Under the pieces are notes generated by a model. That model saw nothing but the letters and a program-made list of their open reading frames with translations. It ran no database searches and was not told the origin of the DNA. A stretch of 64,000 nt of DNA from Zygnema cylindricum (lineage: Eukaryota; Streptophyta; Zygnematophyceae; Zygnematales; Zygnemataceae). The stretch is from positions 1 through 64,000 of the forward strand of contig JBBHKE010001083.1 in assembly GCA_037447655.1 (NCBI GenBank), given 5' to 3'. This document shows, one piece after another, positions 54,335 to 64,000 of the stretch. Every line of letters begins with the position of its first letter. Position 1 is the stretch's first letter. A program made the position numbers and the translations under genes.

Positions 54335-54805
54335 TCAAAAATGTGACAAAGACATACTGTCATTGAGACCTGAAAAACAAAACTGATTTCTACGTCTTCC
54401 GGTGTCTATGGACGAGGCCATATCCACAAAATAGGAATCGGAGTTAGTGTGTATATTTTCGCTCAAAGGAAAAAGCGAACGTGGTAGATTTAGATCCCGG
54501 ATATCAAGGGAGTCTATGTCTGAATCTTCCCCCCAGCTATCGAAAAAGGATGAAGAGACAGATGAAGTAGATCTATACGTGCTGGTAATACCAGATCTAG
54601 AGTCGGGTGAACCCGTGAGATGAGACTGAGCAAACTGACCAGTATGACCTAAAAGCTGGACAAGAGGTGAGTGGGCGGGAATCAAATCCCGATCCGGTCC
54701 ACGGTAAAGACTGGAGCTCCTAGTGGTACCAGCTGGAAACGATAAATTGTTCCAGTTTGTTGGCATGTAAACAGACAGTAGTCCGGTCGTCCTATCTGGA
54801 TGCAA
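54335..54805 (-). CDS. Open frame upstream of the gag, unknown
   Basis: 156 residues, Ser/Asp-rich, with SVSSSFFDSWGEDSDIDSLD and NIHTNSDSYFVDMASSIDTG. No domain is recognised. It has the same strand as the gag and lies 145 bases upstream of it, with several stops between. It could be an N-terminal gag extension, a separate element ORF, or chance. The start shown (TTG/ATG choice) is unproven. Confidence 0.3.
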   Translation of the reverse strand: MHPDRTTGLLSVYMPTNWNNLSFPAGTTRSSSLYRGPDRDLIPAHSPLVQLLGHTGQFAQSHLTGSPDSRSGITSTYRSTSSVSSSFFDSWGEDSDIDSLDIRDLNLPRSLFPLSENIHTNSDSYFVDMASSIDTGRRRNQFCFSGLNDSMSLSHF

Positions 54806-55059
54806 CTAGATGCCGGACCCTACTCATGGTCAGTGGTCATATGCCCACTGCCAGATCTATTGATCAAGTCACACAGGAAGTCTTTAAATTCACGCAAACA
54901 GGAACCCACTCAACCAGGCACCCCCAAACGATTTGATCTATACTGTATCACCGGGGTTAGTGTAATCGTGAACACCCCTAACAAGGCTGTCACAGCCAGA
55001 TCTAAGCAATACCACAATAAGTCACTTCAAGCCACTCCAAGAAGAAACATGTCACCTAT

Positions 55060-55180
55060 GCAAGGCCACTTTTGGCCAGATTTAATAAAACAGAAAACTA
55101 TTCAAGGCCCACAAGGCCAGATGTAGTAAACAGGAAATTATCCTGGCCCAACAAGGCCAGATGTAATAGACAAGAAGTCG
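55060..55180. repeat. About 40-bp tandem repeat, three units
   Basis: GGCCAGATKTAATA-AACAG(G)AAA recurs at 55074, 55115 and 55155, a spacing of 41 and 40 bases. It lies upstream of the methyltransferase-bearing element and may belong to its leader or LTR. Confidence 0.75.
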
Positions 55181-56354
55181 CTATCTAAGACCAATCACGG
55201 TCAGAACTAAAGAAAATGCAACCATTATGCCTATGCGAAAAGGAAGGCACGGCCTTCGGTCGGATCCTAACCCCGCTAGGTTATCGCGCTTAACAACCTA
55301 CCACGCGTCTGCAACCACAAGGACTCGATTACTCACGTGGAGCGGTCTGTAAGGTCTCCCAGCGATGCTCCAACCTCCCTCCAATTTTGAATCGTCGAGA
55401 AGAGATCATAACTCAAAATACCAACGTAGTTAGTAGCCTGTTAGGGCACGCGTATCAGCACTATGCCACGCTCTGCCCGTCTATAAAGCAATGATAATTT
55501 TCATGATAATTCTTGCAACCTAATATTTTTATATATATTTTTAGGTTTTTTTTTTTTTTAATTTTTATTTTGTAAGAAGTTTTTAAGTTTTCTAGGTTTT
55601 CTGAGTGAGTTAATTCGGCAGGAAGAAAGAAGAGAAAACGATACCGGACAGTTCAACAATCTCAAATCCAACAACTCAAAAACCAATTATGCAACAAATA
55701 AAATGAAAACAACGAAAAAAATAAATATATATATATATATATATTTTTTTCCTTTGACTACTACTAATTCAAAACAACTAGACAAGAGACACAAGGAATA
55801 AAGAAAATTAGAAATGAAATGAATTAAAATAAACTAGACATAAGAAAACAATTGACACAAGGAATAAAGAAAATTAGAAAGATAACAAATTAAGTATGGG
55901 AATATTTGCGACAGTAGCCCCTAGGCCCTGAAGTCATCAATATTTCCTACAGGAGTCTAATGAGCTGGTAAGAACCCTTCCTTAGTCGGATGAAAGAGCC
56001 GAGATAATCGGTATTCCTCCAAGGCCAGACAAGGTAAGCTCCAACCTGTACGGTCAGCGTCCGGACCGCAAGAAAACACCAAGTCCACAGACACAATTCA
56101 CAAATCACAACAAGTAGAATATAGTCTGGAGGGAAACCTTGTAGGCTGGCTTGCGCCGATAGATTAGGTAAGGTCTTAGTATAAAAAGAAGGAAAAACAC
56201 AGAGACAATTACTAGGATAGACCATGGGTCTGAAAAGAAAAACCCTAACTCAAAACTAGCCTGTCCCTAAATATTACGTGGAAACCCTAAGAGCACAAGG
56301 TTCGACAAATCCCGAGAAAAAGCGTGCCAGAAAACGACAACCTTCCAATGTTGG
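55181..56354. other. Unassigned stretch, possibly LTR/leader of the methyltransferase element
   Basis: 55260-55480 is relatively GC-rich (CCCCGCTAGGTTATCGCGC). 55720-55745 is a short (TA)n with a T-run. No matching second LTR is present in the window, so an LTR cannot be proven. Confidence 0.4.
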
Positions 56355-56416
56355 ATTCCCGTACTTAATTTGCAAAAGTTACTATCTCCCGTACTTAATT
56401 TGCAAAAGTTACTATC
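56355..56416. repeat. 31-bp perfect tandem duplication
   Basis: CCCGTACTTAATTTGC followed by AAAAGTTACTATCTC occurs twice in succession. Confidence 0.9.
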
Positions 56417-59400
56417 TCGCCAAATGGCATATATCCTATGCTTTCACTAATCCGTATGGCTACACTAATTCCTACATGTCTTTGAGCAGGCAGGTTTCTA
56501 TGTGAAAACGCTGCCAATTTCAAGAGACGACCGCTGCGTGGCCGCCTCTGATTGCTTTACATCTACACCTCGAGGATTAAAACCCTCCGTAAGCTAAGCA
56601 AAAATGATGCATGAACCTCCAAGGGTTCATGACTTCAAACACCTGTCAGGTTAGTAGCCGTTTGAATTTCTGACGTCTGATGTTGTACCGTGGTCCAGTT
56701 CCACGCTGATTTCACATCGTGTTCCTGTGGTGCCGTACTAGAGTATATTTCGACTTTTGTCCCGTACGAATCTCTAGTTGTGCTCTCGGATATGTACCTG
56801 TCACGTCACCGAAACTTCAATTAGTACACGATTTAATCACAATACCCGCTGACGTCTTACGGCATGATATCCATGAAGCGTTCGGCGCTTGATATACGCC
56901 ATCGATTTGTATTTTTTCTACTATTGATGTTATTGCTCAAATATTTATAATGCAAAAACATATACTAATTAGGTAAACTCTTTTGTAATGAAATGACTAA
57001 ACAAAAAATTTAAATTTAAAAATAGCAAGATTGTCCATGTTGCGTACCTTGTTGAGCAAAAAAATAAATGTTTATGTATGATACGATGGATTATTTTCTT
57101 ATATAGTTAGTTAAGGTACATAAAACCCAACGAATGTGGATGAACTAAAGATTTACGAAACAAAAACTCTAAGGTGAGGGTGACCTAAAGTAATTTAAAC
57201 AAAATTTAACATAATACTGACTACGTAGCATATCATGTAAAATTGTACAATAATACTGAATGGGTCGCAATACAACTTATTAAGTAATACTCGTAAAAAT
57301 AGTTTAGTCGGAGGCAAAATCAAACTAACTATTAGTTTAATTTATATACGTTAACATTTTCGCAAAAAAAAAATAGGTTTTGACTTTACTAACTTGAAAA
57401 AAATCCGATCTAGTAAGAAAAAACATGCTTTTGGTGTAACGAACTATTTGGTGCATGGATTGTAAAAGCCAATTCATGTTTTTTACCATCAATAACTTTT
57501 CATATACTTGTTATAAAAATACAAATAAATATATATACACATATATATATGTTTTTTTTTGTTTCACGACTTGACGAGTGACAAACCTTTAAGAATAAAT
57601 GTTGATATATTGGTTAAATAACTTTCTATTTATAACATTAAGAACATTATTTTCAAATTTTTACAAAAATAATTAAGCATTCTAGGTTTATGTATATATA
57701 TATATGTATATATATATATACATATATATATACAAATACATATATATTTATATGAATATATAAATACATATATATGTGTATATAAGTAGATATAATATGT
57801 AAGGTTTTTGAAAGTTAGAGACTAGTTACAATTACAGTTCTTACAAAAGGTCACGCGATAAATTATTCGATCGATTTTTTTTTTTTACCATTCAATTTGA
57901 TATCTAGATAATTATTAAAATTTGTAACTGGTTAAACAAAAACAAATGTGGTCGATGTATTGAGAATAAACGAATAAATATTTACAACGATATATTGGTG
58001 TATATATTGTCTTAGTATATACTGATAATGTATATTATACAATGTAACACCATAAACATTAAGTAGTATGTCATGTGAAGTATCATCGTCCAGTCTGTTA
58101 TTTGTAGAACGAAAATACAAAACCTTGGTCTCGATTACGTATTAGTAACATAATAGAAATCTTACTTCATTAAAAGAATGCACAACCTTTTGGTTCATAC
58201 AAAAACATCATCTCCCCTAAAATGACAACAATACTAGAGTTTACAATTTTATACTTTCCAATAAGTAAATAAACAAAATGTAAGTACAAAAATTCGTACA
58301 AAAACTTCCTCTCTTATAAAAAAGACAACTAATAAGTCGATAAAAAGAATGTAAGTATTAAACATAGAAGATCGTTTGTACAGTTAAATTAGAACTTTCA
58401 TCAAAACCTCACCATGGTAAAAACGCCACTATTAATATTTTTTTCGATAGATAAAAATCAAGTTACCTCTATTAAATAAAAAATATATTATGCGGTAAAA
58501 AATAATAAACAATTATAGGTTAGATGACATTTTGTGAAAATGATACATACGCATGGAAACCATTCAAACCGTACAAAAATATATAAAATCCAAACCAACC
58601 AACGTAATATTTGTTATCGACATATGCGTTCAATATAACAATAAAATAGCGCAATAACCTCGTCATTATAACGAGCTGGTTTGTCTACGATATTCCCCAT
58701 CGTTGTTATAACTAAATATTTTGGCTAACTCTTCAACATTAAGATGGACCGTTGGATCATTTTTTTGCGCCAAACAATTAGAAGATAACGGTATCAATCT
58801 TTGATTGAGATCTCACTATTGAAGACCTTAAAAAAACCGTGACGAGAAAAGAACTTCGATTGTCGCAAACTGTTGTACTCTATCGATGGGGGGGTACATA
58901 TTGATTGATAAACAACATTGACCCGAATGGTAATTTCAGATGGAGAAGTTTGTCACACTGCCAACAAAAATAAACAGATGAAAAAAACATGTAGATTACA
59001 ATAAGTTAATAGCAAGTTTCACGCGTTACAACTTTTGGTGGTATCAACTCTTGAATAGTAAATCATTTTTCCTAAAATAAGTCCTTCACCGATTTCTCGT
59101 TGCTTCTTATCATTGAATTTCCGCAGGTATAATTTTGTTATCCTTACAGTCCATCGAGTTTTTTTAAAAGGGCGTTTTGTGATCTATGAATACCCCGCTA
59201 GCTCTTGGATGGCCCAAATGTATAGAATTTGGGCAATATACAAAATGTGTGTTTTTCTCGCAATATAAGGATTTAATATACTTTACGTAGTGTTTAATTA
59301 CAATTACATATCGTAATATTGCAATATCAACAAATAAATGACGAAACGATAGCTCACTTAATATGTTGCCTGCATATCGCGATCATTGATACCCCAAATA

Positions 59401-61550
59401 ATTATTTTTGGTTATCGACAAAATTTGTTCGATCTACAACACTACGGTATTGTATTTACGAGAGAGCATGGATGTCTAAGTTGAAAAAAAATATTGGTGA
59501 AATTTTTGAGACACTTTTTTTAGCGTCAATATTACTAGATTATTGACCCAAATGTGGGGGTTCATGCAATATATAATTTTTCAGAAAATTAAAATAGCTC
59601 GTAAAATCAAGTATTCTAAAAATATTTATGTTTTTCTTGTGTGTTTAATTTTATTTTCGCTTTTAGCCATGAACGAATAGTGAATGACGAATATTGCAAA
59701 GGCCGTAGTATTGGTTAATCATGTTTATGACCCGTTTTTTTGACCCCAAAACGCCCTTGATGGAGTATAGTCCTCGTTGCAATTTTTGGTGCCACATACA
59801 TTTGACGGAAATATAACCGAATGGTAAGGCTTTCAGATTGGGCCACATTTTGCGAGGTTTTTGATCATCTTGTTGCATGTGACCACCCAAAAAAGATATA
59901 ACTATAATAGCTCATTGATTACGATTGACACAAAAAATCAAGTGAGTCTTTAAAGATGTAGCGATGACCTAAAGATGATCCCAATGGGTTCTATTATCAT
60001 TAATATTCCGCTCGGTTCTACTATATTACAAAAACAATATGTGTAGCTTGGCGTGATTTGTTTAGTTAGGCGTATCGTTGCCCATGACGCTATACGAAAA
60101 CGATATGTCGGTCACATAATATACTTCTCTAAGAAGTTACTTTTACGTTGCAATCGTTGAGAGGTGAATTTTGCTAATTGATATTCATTCGAGGTTTACG
60201 AGCGTTAATTATGGGTTTGTGAGAATTCCCTCGCAGCGTACCAGGAATTAAATTTCCTTGAAAGAAGCTCCCACCTTTAACATTTGTAGCGTAATGGGTA
60301 TTAGGTGTCCTTTGAAGAAGCTCTCACGTTTTATGTTTTACCCGTGTTCCGATTTTTGAAAACAAAGTCGTCAGTTAAAGTTGTCACATTTATATACTTT
60401 AAGCATTTTCTCGAATTGGAAACATCATGTTTTTAAATACGTTGCAAACATTTAGTTTATTGAGACATTGTCGATGTCATGGTATTTCGTCAATGTCTGT
60501 AACTTAAAAATATAACCGCTAAATGACAAAAATAGCCAAAAAAAAAATAGTCGAAGTTACTTTTTTCAGAAATGCATTTTGTTTTTCTTTATTTCAAAAA
60601 TGGGTCGCTAGGATAGGGTGAGGGGAGGTCAAAGATCCCGTTATTTTTTTCTTCGAAAATGCGCGCTATAGGCAAAAAGCGAAAATATTGGTTTTTCGTC
60701 TCTTGTTCAAAATATTGAAATTTAGGATACTTGCAAAACAATTTTTGAGTTCTTTAGAAAAGTGTCACTTTGAGCTAAACTAGCTCTCACGGTTGTTGAC
60801 GTCCAAGTCTAAAGACGTGTTGCCATGACAAGGTAATCAATGTAAAAAAAATAAAAATAAAACAGAATGACATAAAAATTTAAAGTAAGGCTTAAATTAA
60901 ATTTCTGCCTCTTCGGTTTCTTTATTCTTGCAAGTCAAAAATGTAACACGGGTGGGGGGTGTAATATGGGTTTTGTGATTGTTGAAGACAAAATGTCACA
61001 CTATTGATGAATGTAAACAACTTCTTAAGAGAATGGGAGATGAGGTTTCAACTCCCTCAAAACTTTGTAGAGGTGTTAAAAGTTGCCCTAACTATTTTGT
61101 TGGTTGTTTCCTCTCTTCCACCTCCACAACACCCCATCAAACCTTTTTTTCCTCCTAAGTTTATTATCGTACCAATACCTTTTCCACCTCAATACCCCTG
61201 ACAACCCCCCCCCCCCAATGACACAACCTTTTATAATTCTTGTTTTTTTTTTGCCATGCATGCGTTTTTTTCTGAATTTCAAATACATTCATTTCATAAA
61301 CCAACCCACGTAGCCCTTCTCCCACTCCAAATTTGGATTCGACAATATTGTTTAAGATATTTTCGAACCACTTATATCAATATTCGATTTCCATAAGGGT
61401 ATTTTTTTTTCAAACTCCACTGATTATGGTTGATTAATTCATAGCGCTTGTCAATCCTCACCTCTACGCACCGCCTGATTAGTAAACTCACCCTTATCTT
61501 TTATGCACTTATATGTAGATTTTTTAGAAAAAGACTGTATCTTACTGACC
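56417..61550. other. AT-rich gene-poor region
   Basis: No open frame with recognisable motifs on either strand. Contains a TATATA/TACATA microsatellite at about 57690-57790, a pyrimidine-rich stretch at 61100-61215 with a C-run, and many A/T homopolymers. I see no gene, RNA or element boundary. Confidence 0.5.
57690..57790. repeat. TATA/TACATA microsatellite
   Basis: About 100 bases of TATATATA, TATGTATA and ATACATAT units. Confidence 0.9.
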
Positions 61551-61685
61551 ACTCACGCTTGCCACGTGATTCTTTCAAATTCATATATGAAAAATTTGGA
61601 ATGTACATTTTCCACAACGCTCACGCTTGCCACGTGATTCTTTCAAATTCATATATAAAAATTTGGAATGTACATTTTTTAGAAC
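61551..61685. repeat. 67-bp tandem duplication
   Basis: CTCACGCTTGCCACGTGATT...GGAATGTACATTTT occurs at about 61551-61618 and again at 61619-61685 with few changes. Each unit contains the palindromic CACGTG. Confidence 0.9.
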
Positions 61686-62006
61686 GTACGCAGAGCTATA
61701 CGTTGGCATAATTTCAACGACTCTTTATATTTTTTCACCTTTATTGATCATGTCACTTGATTCTCCTCTATGTAAATCATATGTCTCAATTTTGACGTGT
61801 TTGCTCGTTTTTTGAATTTTAAATTTGTAGTTGAATTTATTTTTAAGAAACAAAACATAAATTTAAAAAGGATAACAATGATAAGTTCGTTTCTTGACAA
61901 TTCTCTGTTTACCTAGCTAAACATGGAATTACCGATCCCAAAGTTTAAACTAAATGTTGTGTCGTTTAACTTTATAAGAATGTATGAATGCTTTTCGCAT
62001 TCCGAA

Positions 62007-62008
62007 TA

Positions 62009-62084
<76 letters not shown>

Positions 62085-62094
62085 CATATACATG

Positions 62095-62138
<44 letters not shown>

Positions 62139-62154
62139 TATATACATATACATA

Positions 62155-62195
<41 letters not shown>

Positions 62196-62196
62196 G
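62007..62196. repeat. (TA)n / (TATACA)n microsatellite
   Basis: About 190 bases: (TA)n, then a run of TACATA hexamers, then (TA)n again. The long reading frames across it on both strands are artefacts of the repeat. Confidence 0.95.
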
Positions 62197-62369
62197 GCTT
62201 TAAGTTAATTTCACTAATTTCCTAAAAGTAGGCCAAGATAATTATAAACGGTAGGGTCTGTTTTTTCTTAGTTATCGACCTAATGGAGGAAAAAAAAATG
62301 TGGAAAACAAATAGTTGTTTGATTTTCCCTTCCATAGCCCTCTTGTTAATTTTTTGATACATTTACTTT

Positions 62370-62900
62370 GCAAGATTGGAAGAGATAAAATGAAGGAAGA
62401 AGCGGAAAAGGGAGAAGGTTTGGAGAGAGGGTTGGTCGGGAGGGAGGGCATTTTATATAAGATAAATAAGAGATAAAGTGGAGATAAAAATGAGGTGATA
62501 AGAGGGTTTGAAAGTGAAGGACAAAAGTATATGAAGAAGGAGAGAGAAGATTACTCATTTTTCCTTCCCTCTTTTTTTACCCCCCCATTTCCCTCTCTCT
62601 TTTATTTTTTTCCGTTTCTTTTTCTACAACCTAAACCATAAATTTAAAGTTGAAACGTAAAACCCAAACGACGCAGAGGAGGTCGAGTGGGAAAAGTATA
62701 GATAGGGCTAGGAGGGGAAAAATAGAAGAAGGGGAAGGGATGGTCTCTCTTTGCCTATATTTTCTCCTTTCCCCTCTCTCCCTCCCCCTTTGTTTATATG
62801 GTCTTCTCCCACTTTTTATTTTGTTCCCACTAACCCCTCCCTCGTTCATTTGTTCTTTCTCTCCTTTTTTTCTTGATCCTCTCTCCTTTCTAACTAGAAA
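62370..62900. other. Purine-rich then pyrimidine-rich tract
   Basis: 62380-62545 is AG-rich on the plus strand (GGAGAGAGGG, GGAGGGAGGG), and 62560-62630 and 62750-62890 are CT-rich (CCCTCTCTCCCTCCCC). The arms are partly complementary, so strand-asymmetric or foldback DNA is possible. No coding function. Confidence 0.5.
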
Positions 62901-63606
62901 AGGGTATGAAGGTTAAGGTTTGAGGTTTTAGGTTTGGCATTTGTTTGTTTCATCGTTTGAACGCATTTGTATGATATCTTGATGTACAATTCCACCAATA
63001 AGGGTAAATCAAAAGTGTAAAGTTGTTTTGAATGAAATAGGTAGTCAACATATCGATTTTGTATAACCATATTTTTGGGAACATGAAAATTTTGTTCATT
63101 ACATTGTATTGTTTACCAACCGATACGTACATGTTAGTTGCATGATAAACGTACCCATACTAAACTACCTTAAAATTTTAAAAAACGTTTAACGAACAGG
63201 CTAATTGGGAATTTAAAACAGATTGACGACCGTTTTTCACACCGTAACGGATTATCGATCATCTTTCACAACCTCCAAGGTATGTCCGACAGATTATCGA
63301 GATACCCTTTGAGCCTCGCATGGCCGTGAGATTGTGAAGCTTGACGCTCCACCGTGACTCGATTGTAGGTTTAATCATACACATTCGGCCCCCAAAACGA
63401 CGACCTTGGTACGTTTGCCTTAATGAATTCGATTTCTACGTCAAAAGTACGGTTAATGTAGAGAAAGAAATAGTAAAGTATCTATTCACACAAGCGTGCG
63501 AACTTAGATTTTATGTGGTCAATGACCAACTTTCAAAAAGTATACGACGGGATTTTTTTGTTTTTGGTTAAGGTGAAATTCAAAGTCTTTGACTAGCGTG
63601 CAACAC

Positions 63607-64000
63607 TACACCGCCAATCGCTATTAGCGTAGAAGTTTCTATAGCGTATAACAATAATTACAGTAGTGTACGCTAATTAAGAATTTGGAAATTTTCGAAA
63701 GAACATACATTCTAATTGTTTAATAATTCTAATTTGGGTCTTTCAAACAAAAAAATGTAGGTCGCAAACCTGCTTACACTAATATAAGTACTCATACATT
63801 TTATTTGAAATCGTACGCCATCACGTAAAACATTCATACGTACATGTCAGACTATTTAATCGCAGTGAAGCGTCAACGCTAAGCCGTAAAGCTTAAATTT
63901 TTTGTCCAGTTGTAAGAACTGTAATTTGTACGATTGTAATGTATACGCAACGCTTGTTGTCTTAAAAGTTGGTTGTTTGTCCGTTGTACCTCGATACTGT
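63607..64000. mobile_element. Second copy of the 30-bp-TIR element, cut by the window end
   Basis: TACACCGCCAATCGCTATTA... corresponds to the TIR at 44115 with a few changes. The interior follows 44145 onward: GTAATTAAGAATTTG-like, TTCTAATTTGGG, AAATCGTACGCC-TC, TCGTACAT-TCAGACTA. Its right TIR would lie beyond the window. Confidence 0.75.

Noticed and set aside
61923-62225. Several long open frames of Tyr/Ile/His repeats on both strands
   Set aside because: They translate the TA/TACATA microsatellite and exist in every frame; no gene.
1-64000. CRISPR arrays, operons, prokaryotic promoters or ribosome binding sites
   Set aside because: The window is eukaryotic (spliced genes, LTR elements); the repeats seen are transposons, microsatellites or tandem duplications without spacer structure.

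Overview
The window is nuclear DNA of a green plant or streptophyte alga: spliced GT-AG genes, a plant linker histone, an 18-exon class III HD-ZIP gene, and a dense bed of nested LTR retrotransposons. The HD-ZIP III gene keeps the intron that splits the miR166 site of land plants, but the half of the site that would pair with the miRNA seed is not conserved. A degenerate retroelement also carries a C5-cytosine-methyltransferase domain, a combination reported from dinoflagellates and charophytes. Together these favour a charophycean alga (Chara-like, for example) or an early-diverging plant. This is an inference; the species cannot be read from the sequence.

Layout. 1-1.1 kb: a hAT-like TIR element interrupted by a second TIR element. 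1.8-26.2 kb: a retrotransposon nest. A chromodomain Ty3/Gypsy element (Gypsy-2, 3539-19159, minus) has its 3' LTR split by a Ty1/Copia element (Copia-A, 3668-12467, minus). The 5' LTR of Copia-A is itself split by a non-coding TG...CA element (C1, 9568-11963), which contains yet another Copia LTR. A second Gypsy (Gypsy-3, 19160 to about 26.2 kb, minus) abuts the right side. 26.2-29 kb: intergenic DNA with diverged repeats. 29.0-29.46 kb: an intact small hAT-like element with perfect TSDs. 30.1-31.2 kb: histone H1 (plus, two exons). 32.4-33.7 kb: two convergent fragments of a repeat-borne ORF. 34.9-43.4 kb: HD-ZIP III gene (minus, 18 exons, 946 codons). 44.1-44.7 kb: an element with perfect 30-bp TIRs upstream of that gene. 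46.8-51.5 kb: a mosaic of Copia LTR and gag fragments. 51.5-54.8 kb: the gag-protease-methyltransferase retroelement remnant (minus). 55-64 kb: AT-rich, gene-poor DNA with microsatellites and small tandem repeats.

Only two genes look like intact host genes: histone H1 and the HD-ZIP III factor, arranged tail to tail about 3.7 kb apart. Every retroelement coding region examined carries stops or frameshifts, so these elements are relics. The Copia family has two notable features: a primer-binding site complementary to the anticodon region of initiator tRNA-Met (half-tRNA priming), and a gag start codon lying inside the 5' LTR. All coordinates and translations were worked out by eye, and no database search was run.
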